Origin: Pseudothermotoga sp.
GTDB taxonomy: Bacteria; Thermotogota; Thermotogae; Thermotogales; DSM-5069
Assembly: GCA_025060105.1 (NCBI GenBank)
Contig: JANXCS010000005.1
Coordinates: 62,001-126,000 of the forward strand
DNA: 64,000 nucleotides
Direction of reading: 5' to 3'
Shown: positions 9,123 through 23,890 of the stretch, one piece after another
Numbering within the stretch: the stretch's first letter is position 1
Layout of the letters: each line of letters begins with the position of its first letter
Program-made: the position numbers and the translations under genes
Notes under the pieces: generated by a model
What the model was told of the DNA's origin: nothing
The model's database searches: none
Seen by the model: the letters and a program-made list of their open reading frames with translations, nothing else

Positions 9123-9929
9123 TCAGTTTCCTCCAGATTTGAAAACATGCTCTTCGGACGGAAAAATCTTTCTTCGCACGTCATCTACGTACTGGGCTAT
9201 AGCCTTGACAGATATTTCATACAGGTTTGTATACCTCTTGGCGAACTTTGGCAGAAACGTTGGGTTCAATCCCAGCAGATCGTGTAAAACGAGTACTTGT
9301 CCATCACAGAATCTTCCTGAACCTATACCGATCGTTGGAACATTAACGGATTCCGTGATCTTTTGCGCAACTTCTTCAACAACCATCTCTAAAACTATAG
9401 AGAAGACACCTGCTTGTTCGAGCGCTTTGGCATCTTTGAGTAATTTCTCGGCAGACTTTTCGTCTTTACCTTGAACCCTGTAACCACCGAAGACGTTGAC
9501 GGATTGAGGTGTAAGGCCGAGATGCCCCATCACAGGAATCCCGCTGTCAACGAGTCGTTTTATCAAGGGTGCAAAAACAGAACCACCTTCGAGCTTAACG
9601 GCGTTTGCACCAGCCTCTTTGAGAAATCTTCCTGCGTTTCTCACAGCTTCATCCTCTGAGCACTGGTATGAAAGAAATGGCATATCGGCGATTATAAAAG
9701 CATTTGGGGCTCCCCTTCTCACTGCTTGAGTGTGCCTGATCATATCTTCCATGGTCGCAGGAAGTGTGTCGGTGTAACCCAACACATTGTTCGCCAATGA
9801 GTCACCGACCAATATCGCATCCACACCCGCTTCATTCGCGATACGGGCAAAGGGCGCATCGTAGGCGGTGATAAGAACTATAGGTTGCTTTCCTTTCATG
9901 GAAATGAACTTTTGAACGTTCATGCTCAC
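9123..9929 (-). CDS. panB: 3-methyl-2-oxobutanoate hydroxymethyltransferase
   Basis: PanB adds a hydroxymethyl group from methylene-tetrahydrofolate to 2-oxoisovalerate, making ketopantoate for coenzyme A. The 268 residues match the family length. Visible motifs include ITAYDAPFA, the Mg2+ site VGDSLANNVLGY, IADMPFLSYQ, VKLEGG, MGHLGLTPQSVN with the family's usual FGGYRVQG, and IGIGSG. The GTG start at 9929 has GGAGG seven bases upstream and overlaps the stop of the DUF2520 gene as GTGA. No panC is seen in the window. Confidence 0.95.
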   Translation of the reverse strand: MSMNVQKFISMKGKQPIVLITAYDAPFARIANEAGVDAILVGDSLANNVLGYTDTLPATMEDMIRHTQAVRRGAPNAFIIADMPFLSYQCSEDEAVRNAGRFLKEAGANAVKLEGGSVFAPLIKRLVDSGIPVMGHLGLTPQSVNVFGGYRVQGKDEKSAEKLLKDAKALEQAGVFSIVLEMVVEEVAQKITESVNVPTIGIGSGRFCDGQVLVLHDLLGLNPTFLPKFAKRYTNLYEISVKAIAQYVDDVRRKIFPSEEHVFKSGGN

Positions 9930-10729
9930 AGTTTTCCCTCCTTGAGTTTCTTGAGGATTTCTACCATGTTGTCATAGAGTGATACAAAGTGTGGAAAAAT
10001 TTTTTCAAATATCTCTCTTTCCTTCTCAACCACTTGCCAATCGCCGCGTGCCACTGGACCAGTGAGCGATTCAACCACGCTTTTCGCCGAGATGTTTTGC
10101 GCAACGCTGGAAATCAAGCTGCTCATCAAACCACGAAAATCCCCAACGCCACTGCTGGAATATATCTTTTCTGCAAGCGCTGTGAGTCCCACTACGAAAT
10201 TCGAACAAATCACGGCTGCGAGGTGATAAGCAATCTTTCCACTCTCAGATAGGACTATGTATTTTCCTGATATATCCTTAACCAATTCTATCGCTATTTT
10301 CAGCCCTGAGTTGTCTCCCTCAACGCCAAAGATACAATTTGGAAGGTTCAAATACGCAACTTTTGCATCTGCGAAAGATAGATTTGGGTGCATCGAGGCC
10401 CTTGAAAAACCCAAATCATCAGCGTTGGCAAATATTTTCGAAGAATGAAAACCACTGAAGTGAATCAAGCAGCTATTTGGGGCGCATCTGTCCTTGACTT
10501 GTTCATAAACACGCTCGATCACTGAATCTGGTACAGCAAAGAAGATGACACCGGATAGAGACTCGAGTTCCTGGTAGGTTATAGCCTCACCCACACCGAG
10601 ATGTTCAACAAAAGCTTTAGCTTTTTCTTTTGAACGAGAAACAACGAAGCGAACTGTATGATCCTTTTCAACCAGCCGCTCACATATAGCGAGTGCAACC
10701 TTGCTGGTACCAAGAACGTTCAACCTCAC
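9926..10729 (-). CDS. Rossmann-like / DUF2520 NAD(P)-binding protein
   Basis: 267 residues in two parts: an N-terminal Rossmann fold (VLGTSKVALAICERL, then FVVSRSKEKA with basic residues at the end of beta-2 that suggest NADP) and a C-terminal all-helical DUF2520 domain. The overall layout is that of 6-phosphogluconate dehydrogenase-like reductases, including ketopantoate reductase. It overlaps panB by four bases. DUF2520 proteins are often found beside pantothenate genes, so a role in reducing ketopantoate is plausible but unproven. The nucleotide motif is a loose GxxxxA type rather than classic GxGxxG. Confidence 0.75.
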   Translation of the reverse strand: MRLNVLGTSKVALAICERLVEKDHTVRFVVSRSKEKAKAFVEHLGVGEAITYQELESLSGVIFFAVPDSVIERVYEQVKDRCAPNSCLIHFSGFHSSKIFANADDLGFSRASMHPNLSFADAKVAYLNLPNCIFGVEGDNSGLKIAIELVKDISGKYIVLSESGKIAYHLAAVICSNFVVGLTALAEKIYSSSGVGDFRGLMSSLISSVAQNISAKSVVESLTGPVARGDWQVVEKEREIFEKIFPHFVSLYDNMVEILKKLKEGKL

Positions 10730-10765
10730 AGAGCTTCACCAAATAAAGTTTTAACACGTGAAAAA

Positions 10766-16855
<6,090 letters not shown>

Positions 16856-16857
16856 GT

Positions 16858-18447
16858 TCATTCCTCCAAAGACCTTCTCAGCTCGAAAAAGCTGCTCTTT
16901 ATCTCTGCTACAGTCTCTCCCAGCAAGCCTGCTACTTCTTGAACAACTCTCATCTGCTTTGAAAGCATTTCTTCCACCTTGTAGAGGGTTTCTCTTTTGA
17001 TGCGCTTCAAAGTTTCCTCTTGTTGCCTCTCTTTAGTGATGTCTACAAGTAGAAAAACGTCTGCCTTTTCCTCCGGCAGGACGAAAAATTTCACATAATA
17101 AAGGTTTGATCCTATTTGAACGGGTTGGCCTTTCAGAAAAGCCTGCTTCAGCTCGTCAATGAATTTCTCTTCAGAGTCATTTCTGAACAACGTGGAAGCT
17201 GTTTTGTTGCGGTACACGATCGAACCTTCCTTGACCATGAAGATCGCATTGGGCGATTCCTCAACGACTCTGTGAGTCGCTGATTTGAGCTTGTCTACCA
17301 AGTAAGTGACACACATTTCTTTCTCTGCTCTACCCAGCAACACTGCTACAGCTTTATCTCTGCAACTGTCATAACCACATGCCCCGCAGTTCAACCTTTT
17401 TCTTTCATCTTCCTTACCCATTTCCTTCAAAATCTCTTCAATTTTCGTCTCGTCTACTTGAACTGGGTGACGTTTTACCGAGAAACTCCTTTCGATGTTC
17501 ATGTCTGCGTGGAATGGTTCACCATCAAAACACAACATCTTTTGCATGTGACGAGCCATACGAGATCGCTTTTCAGCCAGACTCAGGTCTTTCCTTATGG
17601 CAGGACCGTTGATGCAACCTCCATGACAAGCAGATGCCTCTATGAAAATCTTCCCTTGAGTGGGATCGAAATTCTCAAAAAGATCGATCAGATATTCAAC
17701 ACCTTCAACAACGATGTGAGTTTCGAAGTCTCCATGTACTGTATAGTTAATACCTCCAGATGTTGGATACATTCTCGCTCGGTAGGGATATGGCGGTGAT
17801 GGCAATTGCTCATCGAAGAGGGACAAATCTATTTGTTCTTCTCGCATGATGTTATCGAGTTCCTCAAAAGTCAGAACCACATTCACGTTTTCCTCAGTTT
17901 TCTTTGCCACACATGGTCCCAAGAAGACAACAGGAAGATCACCGTAAAATTTCTTAAGGAACTTCGCGTGTGCTGATATTGGGGAATCAACGTGAGCAAG
18001 ATATGGAAGTACCGATGGATAATGCTTTTCTGCAAGTTCTACCACAACGGGACATGCTGTGGTGATCAGTGCTTCCCTTCGGTTGAACAAATCCATATAT
18101 TTCTTTGATACAATCTCCGCTCCAAACGCGGTTTCTTGAACAATCATTGCACCCCAAGATTTCAACAAGGAGATAACGCGGTAAGGTTCATCATAGTGTG
18201 CAAAGAACGAAGGGGCTAAAGAAACGAGGAACGGGGTGGTGTGCATGAGCTTCCTGAACTGTTCCACATGCTGGACATATCTTTTCGCTCCCTGGGGACA
18301 AACGGAAACACATCTCGCACAGTGAATGCATTCTTCCTCAATCACACGTGTTTCACCGGAGCAGAAAGATATGGATTTCACCGGACAGTTCCTTAAACAT
18401 TTATAACAATACAAACAGTCCGCTTCGTTCGAAAGAATCAATGACAT
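16858..18447 (-). CDS. hydS: sensory [FeFe]-hydrogenase HydS with C-terminal PAS domain
   Basis: 529 residues in the order of group C sensory hydrogenases: two N-terminal [4Fe-4S] motifs (CLYCYKCLRNCP, CIHCARCVSVCP), an H-cluster domain, a further Fe-S site (CGACGYDSCRDKA, about 355), a PAS domain (about 400-480) and a final helical stretch. H-cluster loops are altered from HydA: TTACPVV (about 126), GPCVAKK (about 175) and CHGGCINGP (about 272). The proton-transfer cysteine of loop 1 is alanine, as reported for Thermotoga maritima HydS, which fits slow sensing rather than bulk H2 turnover. It overlaps both neighbours: the [2Fe-2S] protein by 10 bp and the phosphatase stop/start junction. Confidence 0.93.
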   Translation of the reverse strand: MSLILSNEADCLYCYKCLRNCPVKSISFCSGETRVIEEECIHCARCVSVCPQGAKRYVQHVEQFRKLMHTTPFLVSLAPSFFAHYDEPYRVISLLKSWGAMIVQETAFGAEIVSKKYMDLFNRREALITTACPVVVELAEKHYPSVLPYLAHVDSPISAHAKFLKKFYGDLPVVFLGPCVAKKTEENVNVVLTFEELDNIMREEQIDLSLFDEQLPSPPYPYRARMYPTSGGINYTVHGDFETHIVVEGVEYLIDLFENFDPTQGKIFIEASACHGGCINGPAIRKDLSLAEKRSRMARHMQKMLCFDGEPFHADMNIERSFSVKRHPVQVDETKIEEILKEMGKEDERKRLNCGACGYDSCRDKAVAVLLGRAEKEMCVTYLVDKLKSATHRVVEESPNAIFMVKEGSIVYRNKTASTLFRNDSEEKFIDELKQAFLKGQPVQIGSNLYYVKFFVLPEEKADVFLLVDITKERQQEETLKRIKRETLYKVEEMLSKQMRVVQEVAGLLGETVAEIKSSFFELRRSLEE

Positions 18448-18665
18448 GGTTTCACTCCTAAGAGTTTTCCCAGTTTATCAATATCCACGTTTGTATAAAT
18501 TTGACCGTCTATCTCAACACAGACACCCTCTGAACATCTACCGAAGCATAGAGAACCGAAGATTTCTATATTTAAACCCGAATTTTTCAGCTTCTGTAGT
18601 TCTTCGACGATCTTATAAGAACCTTTCAAGTGGCATGAGCTTCCCATACAAACTTTGACAAGCAT
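18438..18665 (-). CDS. small thioredoxin-like [2Fe-2S] ferredoxin, first gene of hydrogenase operon
   Basis: 75 residues forming one thioredoxin-like [2Fe-2S] domain, with ligands in CMGSSCHLKGS and LCFGRC. It closely resembles the last domain of HydA ([17 protein letters not shown]), so it may be a stand-alone copy of that module and an electron carrier between HydA/HydB and HydS (inference). It is the first gene of the run and follows the candidate Rex operator. Confidence 0.88.
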   Translation of the reverse strand: MLVKVCMGSSCHLKGSYKIVEELQKLKNSGLNIEIFGSLCFGRCSEGVCVEIDGQIYTNVDIDKLGKLLGVKPCH

Positions 18666-18678
18666 TCGATCACCCCAT

Positions 18679-18712
18679 ATCGTGAAATATTTATCGTTAT
18701 ATTTTTCACGAT
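18679..18712. promoter_or_regulatory. candidate Rex operator upstream of the hydrogenase operon
   Basis: Perfect 9-bp inverted repeat ATCGTGAAA (18679-18687) and TTTCACGAT (18704-18712) with 16 bp between. Each half resembles the TTGTGAA half-site of Rex. A shorter 20-bp imperfect palindrome (18693-18712) also fits. Its place 14 bp upstream of the first gene of an operon that ends in rex supports autoregulated control; the spacing differs from a classic 18-bp Rex site, so another regulator is possible. Confidence 0.45.
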
Positions 18713-18855
18713 TTTATTTTATAAGATATCTTGTGAATTAACCATGAAACCGATGGAAAACTTGAGAGACAAGTATGTGAAATAAAGCACAAATTCGTCC
18801 ATGCGGTTCGAGAAACTCGATATTGTAAAATCTTGCTGTGAGGGAGGAAATATGA

Positions 18856-19755
18856 ATGAAGTGCACAAAATGCTCACAAACAGCAATTATAGATTTACCC
18901 CAACATAACGTAGCTTATTGTGAGGGACACTTTAACGAGTATTTTCTGAATAGGGTGCAGAAGGCGATAAAAACCTATTCGATGGTGGAGGAGAACGATA
19001 GAATAGTCGTTGCTCTTTCTGGTGGAAAAGATAGTGTATCTTTATGGCACGCTTTGATCAAACTCGGATATGCGTGTGACGCCGTCTTTTTGGACATCGG
19101 TATGGGCAAACCAAAACTCGAAGAGTTACAAGAGATGGGTAAAAAATTCAACAGTAAACTGTTCATCTACGATGCGCGTGCGGATCTTTTTGGATTGGAT
19201 ATACCAAAAATAGCGAAATTTTTGAAGAAACCAACGTGCTCTGTTTGTGGTAATGTCAGAAGGTATCTGATGAACAAGTTCGCTGTAGAGAACAATTACG
19301 ATGTGATTGCAACTGGACATAATCTTGACGACGAAGTTTCTTTCCTTTTGGGAAACGTGCTTAATTGGCAGATCGGTTATCTGACGAGACAATCTCCCAC
19401 ACTTTTAAAAACTCACGACAAATTCGTAAAGAAAGTCAAACCATTGGTGCTTTTGACCGAGAAAGAAACTTACGCATATGCTTTGCTGAATGAACTACCG
19501 TTCTCTGGAGAAAGTTGTCCTTTTTCCAAGGGTGCGAGTTCACTCCTTTACAAAAAAGTTCTGAACGAAATAGAATTGGTTCAGCCAGGCACTAAACAAA
19601 GATTTTATTCTGGTGCAATGAAAGTGTGGAATTCGAAAACCGAGGTTGAACTCAGTGAATGCAAAGTCTGTGGTTATCCAACGACCGAAGAAGTTTGTAG
19701 TTTCTGCAGAATGAGAGAGAGGTTAAAAGATGCCTTGGGAAAACAAGCGATTTGA
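18856..19755 (+). CDS. ttuA: tRNA-5-methyluridine(54) 2-sulfurtransferase TtuA
   Basis: TtuA makes 2-thio-m5U54 in tRNA, which stabilises tRNA at high temperature. 299 residues: N-terminal zinc finger (CTKC, then C and H in YCEGH), PP-loop ATPase motif SGGKDS (about 54), the catalytic/iron-sulfur cysteines CSVCG (about 130) and the Cys of SGESCPF (about 222), and a C-terminal zinc finger (CKVCG, CSFC). This set separates it from TtcA. The ATG at 18856 follows GGGAGGAA; an ATG at 18852 is out of frame. The end overlaps rodA by 26 bp. Confidence 0.93.
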   Translation: MKCTKCSQTAIIDLPQHNVAYCEGHFNEYFLNRVQKAIKTYSMVEENDRIVVALSGGKDSVSLWHALIKLGYACDAVFLDIGMGKPKLEELQEMGKKFNSKLFIYDARADLFGLDIPKIAKFLKKPTCSVCGNVRRYLMNKFAVENNYDVIATGHNLDDEVSFLLGNVLNWQIGYLTRQSPTLLKTHDKFVKKVKPLVLLTEKETYAYALLNELPFSGESCPFSKGASSLLYKKVLNEIELVQPGTKQRFYSGAMKVWNSKTEVELSECKVCGYPTTEEVCSFCRMRERLKDALGKQAI

Positions 19756-20812
19756 GTTGATACTTCCCATACTGGTTGTGTGTCTCATGATCATCGGTTC
19801 TCTCGTGCTGTACAGTGCCACGAGAGAGAGCAATCCCAGTTTCGTTCGAAAACAGCTGATTTGGGATGGCATCAGTATATGTACCATGTTCTCCATGCTA
19901 TTTGTGCGAGAGCGCTATTTGAAAATTGCGGGAAAAGCGCTCTATTTTGTTTCGGTCTTTCTTTTGATACTTGTGCTGTTTTATGGCACCGTTTCGGGGG
20001 GCGCTCGGCGCTGGTTCAACCTTAGGCTGGGGTACTTCCAGCCCTCAGAGTTTGCAAGATTTGCACTTTTGGTGTTCAACGCGACTTTACTCTCTGAACC
20101 AACGAAAAAGAATCTCTACACTTCTTTCTTGCTCACTATGGTGTGTGTTGGACTAATAGCGATCGAACCAGATCTTGGCACTGCATTACTCTTGTTTGGA
20201 GTTTGGTTCTTCACGGCCATTGCAAGTCAAGCGAGATCTAAAAACCTGATCAAATTAATGATTCTGACGCTCGTGATGACGGTGCTGTTGTTCTTCTTCG
20301 GTTTAAGGGACTATCAAAGAGAAAGATTGGTATCGTTTCTCAACCCTGGTAAATATGCACAAGGAAGTGCGTATAACATGCTTCAATCGATCCACACCGT
20401 GGGATCGGGAGGTCTTTTTGGTCGCGGCTTTTTGAAAGGTCCCGCTACAAGGTTAAAGTTTGTACCAAAGAACCATACAGATTTTATATTCTCAGTGATA
20501 GGAGAAGAATTCGGTTTTCTCGGAAGTGTGACTTTGGTTGCGCTTTACTTTTTACTCTGTTGGAGAATAGAAAAAGCTGTCAAAGTCGCAAAAGATGAGT
20601 TCTGGAGACTTCTGTGTGTTGGCGTACTTGCAACTTTCTCTCTGCAAGTTTTCATAAACATTGGCATGTGCATGGGAATAGCTCCCATCACGGGTTTACC
20701 TCTTCCGTTCGTGAGCTACGGAGGTTCAGCAACACTGTTTCTTTCTGTACTTGTAGGTTTGGTTATGAAATCCATAGCGGTGGCGAAAGGTGGCGTAGAA
20801 TTGTTAAGCTAA
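19730..20812 (+). CDS. rodA: rod shape-determining protein RodA (SEDS glycosyltransferase)
   Basis: A membrane peptidoglycan polymerase of the SEDS family, 360 residues with about ten hydrophobic helices. Signature segments are QPSEFARFALL, EPDLGTALLLF, SIHTVGSGGLFGRGF and FVPKNHTDFIFSVIGEEFG, and near the end PITGLPLPFVSYGGSA. The sequence fits RodA better than FtsW or SpoVE. The ATG at 19730 has GAGAGAGG upstream and starts inside ttuA. Its partner transpeptidase (PBP2) is not in the window. Confidence 0.92.
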   Translation: MPWENKRFELILPILVVCLMIIGSLVLYSATRESNPSFVRKQLIWDGISICTMFSMLFVRERYLKIAGKALYFVSVFLLILVLFYGTVSGGARRWFNLRLGYFQPSEFARFALLVFNATLLSEPTKKNLYTSFLLTMVCVGLIAIEPDLGTALLLFGVWFFTAIASQARSKNLIKLMILTLVMTVLLFFFGLRDYQRERLVSFLNPGKYAQGSAYNMLQSIHTVGSGGLFGRGFLKGPATRLKFVPKNHTDFIFSVIGEEFGFLGSVTLVALYFLLCWRIEKAVKVAKDEFWRLLCVGVLATFSLQVFINIGMCMGIAPITGLPLPFVSYGGSATLFLSVLVGLVMKSIAVAKGGVELLS

Positions 20813-20833
20813 AATGAAAAGGAGGTATGAACC

Positions 20834-21490
20834 TTGGCCCGCCAGCAGGTTTCAACGGGGAGTATAGGTAGGAAAAGAGGAGAATTTCTTGCCAATTTCT
20901 TGGTGTTTTTAGTGATCAGCGTATTTGTGTGCGGATTTGTGCTTTCCATAGTTTCTTTTTTCTACTATCTCAGTCAGAAAAAAAATAACGAAAAATTGAT
21001 CATTAGCTTAACACAGAAGATAGATTCGTTGGCAAACCGTGTTTTGAAATTGGAAGAACTGTTGAAACCAGGGACAGGCATCGAAAAATTGATAACTTCA
21101 GCGAATTATTTATCCAGCATGTCCACCGATCTTGAACGAATCTTGGAAGAACTCACTGACGATCCAACTACTGGTTACATAAGGCTCTTTGTGATAGGAC
21201 AAGAAAACGTGTGGGTCACTTTCAGAAAAGGTAACGAGGTTTACTTCTCGAGAGAACTGAAACCAGGTTTGGCACCTTATAGATTTTACTATTTCAAAGA
21301 ACCCACCATACAAACTCAATATTCAGTGAAAGTCCCTCGCGATTGCTCCATCACGATAGGAAAACCTGGTACCGTTTACTTTCTCATCTACGGTGTTGGA
21401 ACCACGAAACATCCCACCAAAGTCGTCATATGGAAAGACGCAAAAGTTGAAAACCTCGAAAAAGATTTTTCCCTTTATATTCCAAAATAG
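20834..21490 (+). CDS. membrane-anchored coiled-coil protein of unknown function
   Basis: 218 residues, not recognised. Residues 1-18 are basic, a single membrane helix spans about 20-46 (FLVFLVISVFVCGFVLSI), and a short coiled coil follows (about 50-75). The C-terminal 110 residues are beta-rich and carry phrases such as VWVTFRKGNEVYF and PGTVYFLIYG, probably outside the membrane. It starts with TTG 8 bases after GGAGGT and follows rodA by 21 bp, which hints at a cell-envelope role. A strong hairpin comes directly after its stop. Confidence 0.6.
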   Translation: MARQQVSTGSIGRKRGEFLANFLVFLVISVFVCGFVLSIVSFFYYLSQKKNNEKLIISLTQKIDSLANRVLKLEELLKPGTGIEKLITSANYLSSMSTDLERILEELTDDPTTGYIRLFVIGQENVWVTFRKGNEVYFSRELKPGLAPYRFYYFKEPTIQTQYSVKVPRDCSITIGKPGTVYFLIYGVGTTKHPTKVVIWKDAKVENLEKDFSLYIPK

Positions 21491-21491
21491 A

Positions 21492-21520
21492 CGGAGGGCC
21501 TGCGGGGAGCAGACCCTCCG
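21492..21520 (+). terminator. strong GC-rich hairpin after rodA operon
   Basis: CGGAGGGCCTGC (21492-21503) and GCAGACCCTCCG (21509-21520) pair over 12 positions with one mismatch, around a GGGGA loop. It begins 2 bases after a stop codon, as a terminator would, but the following bases (CCATTTCTTGG) have only a poor T-run. Confidence 0.55.
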
Positions 21521-21526
21521 CCATTT

Positions 21527-21565
21527 CTTGGTTCCATCCAAGGGGGGATAGGGGGGCTATCCAAG
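21527..21565 (+). promoter_or_regulatory. G-rich leader with alternative hairpins before nfnA
   Basis: CTTGG at 21527-21531 can pair with CCAAG at 21538-21542 or with an identical CCAAG at 21561-21565. The second choice would enclose a small GGATAG/CTATCC hairpin (21546-21551 with 21557-21562) around five Gs. ATCCAAG is repeated at 21536-21542 and 21559-21565. The element lies 73 bp before the nfnA start and could be part of a leader or only a terminator remnant. Confidence 0.3.
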
Positions 21566-21637
21566 TTCGATGCTAAACCAAACTTGTTACGTTATTATGA
21601 AACACAACATAAAAGCCATTTAATAAGAGGTGAGAAC

Positions 21638-22474
21638 ATGAATGTGATAAGAAGAAAACGTAAACTTGCCTCTGGTGTGTACGAATTTCTCATTGAAAGC
21701 CCTCAAATAGTTAAATATTCACAACCAGGTCAATTCGTCATACTGAAACTGCATGAAAAAGCCGAACGTATCCCTATAACTATCGCCGGTAAAGAAGGAG
21801 ACTGCTTTCGAGCTGTAGTCAGGGCCGTGGGTAAGAGCACGTACGAACTGTGTCTGGCCAAAGAGGGTGACCAGATCATGGACGTGGTCGGACCACTTGG
21901 GAGGCCGAGTGAAATAGATCTCTATGGGAATGTGATGCTCGTGGGTGGGGGTGTTGGCATCGCCACACTTTTACCCATCGCGGAAGCTCTGAAAGAGCGT
22001 GGAAACAAGCTTTATGTTGTGCTTGGTGGACGAAGTAAAGAGTACGTGATCATGCTCGAAGAATTTTCAAAACTTGCAGATGAACTGATCGTTACTACGG
22101 ATGATGGATCCTTTGGAATAAAAGGTGTTGTTACAGACGGTATGCAGCTGTTCTTTGAAAAAGTAAAAATAGACGTTTCATGGGCAGTCGGACCAACGAT
22201 CATGATGAAATTTTGTTGCTTGAAAGCTAAAGAGTACGGTGTAAAAATTTGGGTTTCGCTCAATCCCATCATGGTTGATGGAACAGGGATGTGTGGAGCA
22301 TGTAGAGTAACAGTCGATGGCAAGATCAAATTTGCTTGTGTGGACGGTCCAGAATTCGAAGGAAGTCGTGTCGATTGGGATGAGCTATTGAAAAGACTGG
22401 CCCAATATAAAAAAGAAGAGGAAGAAAGTTTCAAGCTCTTTGCGGAAAGAGTGGGTGATCTTTCATGGCTGTGA
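21638..22474 (+). CDS. nfnA: NADH-dependent ferredoxin:NADP+ oxidoreductase subunit A
   Basis: NfnA carries FAD, an NADH site and a [2Fe-2S] cluster, and works with NfnB to couple NADH, ferredoxin and NADPH by flavin-based bifurcation. About 278 residues: FAD-binding barrel, NAD domain with VGGGVGIATLLPIAEAL (about 105-121), and C-terminal cluster ligands in VDGTGMCGACRVT and FACVDGPEF. The Asp plus three Cys pattern matches what is reported for Thermotoga maritima NfnA. The frame is open to 21584, but the ATG at 21638 has GAGGTGA upstream. It overlaps nfnB by 10 bp. Confidence 0.92.
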   Translation: MNVIRRKRKLASGVYEFLIESPQIVKYSQPGQFVILKLHEKAERIPITIAGKEGDCFRAVVRAVGKSTYELCLAKEGDQIMDVVGPLGRPSEIDLYGNVMLVGGGVGIATLLPIAEALKERGNKLYVVLGGRSKEYVIMLEEFSKLADELIVTTDDGSFGIKGVVTDGMQLFFEKVKIDVSWAVGPTIMMKFCCLKAKEYGVKIWVSLNPIMVDGTGMCGACRVTVDGKIKFACVDGPEFEGSRVDWDELLKRLAQYKKEEEESFKLFAERVGDLSWL

Positions 22475-23880
22475 AGCCCTCGCCTAGGAAAACACCCATG
22501 AGGGAACAACACCCAAAAGAAAGGATCGGGAACTTTTTCGAAGTTCCTTACGGTTACAACGAAGAAGAAGCTGTGGCTGAGGCCAACAGATGTCTACAGT
22601 GTCCTACTAAACCTTGCGTGAGCGGTTGTCCCGTGGAGATAGACATACCAAAATTCATAAGGAAAATAAAGGAAAGAAACTTTGCTGAGGCAGCAAGGAT
22701 TTTGAAAATGTACAACAATCTTCCAGCGATATGCGGCAGAGTCTGTCCCCAGGAGACTCAATGCGAAGCTAAATGTGTGGTTGGGAAGATACCTAATTCA
22801 GAACCAGTTGCTATAGGTAGACTTGAAAGATTCGCCGCAGACTGGGAAGCAGAACACTACGTTGAATCGAAAATCGATGTAGCCCCAGCCAAGCACAAAA
22901 GAGTTGCCGTTGTTGGTTCAGGACCAGCAGGGCTCACTGCCGCTGCCGACCTGGCCAAAAGGGGCTACGAAGTTCACATTTTTGAGACTCTTCACAAACC
23001 AGGCGGAGTCTTGGTTTATGGAATACCGGAGTTCAGACTTCCGAAAAGTATTGTAGAGAGGGAAGTCAACTATATCAGATCTCTCTCGGTTCGAATATTC
23101 CTCAATATGCCGGTTGGAAAAGCAGTACCTGTGAAAGATCTCTTGCAAGAATACCACGCCATTTTCATAGGAGTGGGAGCTGGTACACCGAAGTTCATGG
23201 GTATAGACGGAACAAACCTCAACGGTGTATACTCAGCGAACGAATTTCTCACACGCGTGAATCTGATGAAAGCTTACCTCTTTCCAGAGTATGATACACC
23301 CGTACGGAAAGGTAAGAAAGTCATCGTTGTTGGTGGTGGAAACGTGGCAATGGATGCTGCTCGAAGCGCTTTAAGACTCGGCGCAGAAAGTGTAACAGTG
23401 GTTTACAGAAGAACTGAACAAGAAATGCCTGCGCGACGTGAAGAGTACCTCCACGCAGTGGAAGAGGGAATACGTTTTTATTGGCTCACCCAGCCTATAA
23501 AATACGTTGGAAATGAGAAAGGCGAAGTTGTCGGTGTCGAATGCATTTCGATGATGCTTGGTGAACCAGACGAATCTGGAAGAAGACGGCCAATACCCAT
23601 AGAAGACAGCAGATTCATCCTTGAGGCGGACACAGTCATAGAAGCCATTGGAACGGAAGCGAACAGGTTCCTTTTGAGTCAGTTCAACGGATTGAAGCTC
23701 AACAAATATGGTTACATCGTTGTGGATGAAAGCACCTGTGCCACGAGTATGAAGAAAGTCTTCGCAGGTGGAGACATAGTTACGGGTGCGGCGACGGTCA
23801 TTGAAGCCATGGGAGCAGGTAAGAGAGCGGCGGAGTGGATCGACAAATTCCTCTCTGGAGAATATGATCCATGGAAGTGA
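22465..23880 (+). CDS. nfnB: NADH-dependent ferredoxin:NADP+ oxidoreductase subunit B (GltD-like)
   Basis: 471 residues. The N terminus carries the ligands of two [4Fe-4S] clusters (CLQCPTKPCVSGCPVEIDIP and CGRVCPQETQCEAKC), followed by an FAD-binding motif (VVGSGPAGLTAAADLAKRG, about 150) and an NADPH-binding motif (VVGGGNVAMDAARSALRLG, about 290, with VVYRRTEQEMPARREE after it). The final ATVIEAMGAGKRAA is the second FAD contact. It resembles glutamate synthase small subunit, but no glutamate synthase large subunit is present and nfnA is directly upstream. Confidence 0.93.
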   Translation: MAVKPSPRKTPMREQHPKERIGNFFEVPYGYNEEEAVAEANRCLQCPTKPCVSGCPVEIDIPKFIRKIKERNFAEAARILKMYNNLPAICGRVCPQETQCEAKCVVGKIPNSEPVAIGRLERFAADWEAEHYVESKIDVAPAKHKRVAVVGSGPAGLTAAADLAKRGYEVHIFETLHKPGGVLVYGIPEFRLPKSIVEREVNYIRSLSVRIFLNMPVGKAVPVKDLLQEYHAIFIGVGAGTPKFMGIDGTNLNGVYSANEFLTRVNLMKAYLFPEYDTPVRKGKKVIVVGGGNVAMDAARSALRLGAESVTVVYRRTEQEMPARREEYLHAVEEGIRFYWLTQPIKYVGNEKGEVVGVECISMMLGEPDESGRRRPIPIEDSRFILEADTVIEAIGTEANRFLLSQFNGLKLNKYGYIVVDESTCATSMKKVFAGGDIVTGAATVIEAMGAGKRAAEWIDKFLSGEYDPWK

Positions 23881-23890
23881 GGGATAAAAC

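Noticed and set aside
22465-23880. Glutamate synthase small subunit for the GltD-like gene
   Set aside because: No glutamate synthase large subunit is present, and the partner gene has NfnA features, so NfnB is the better call.
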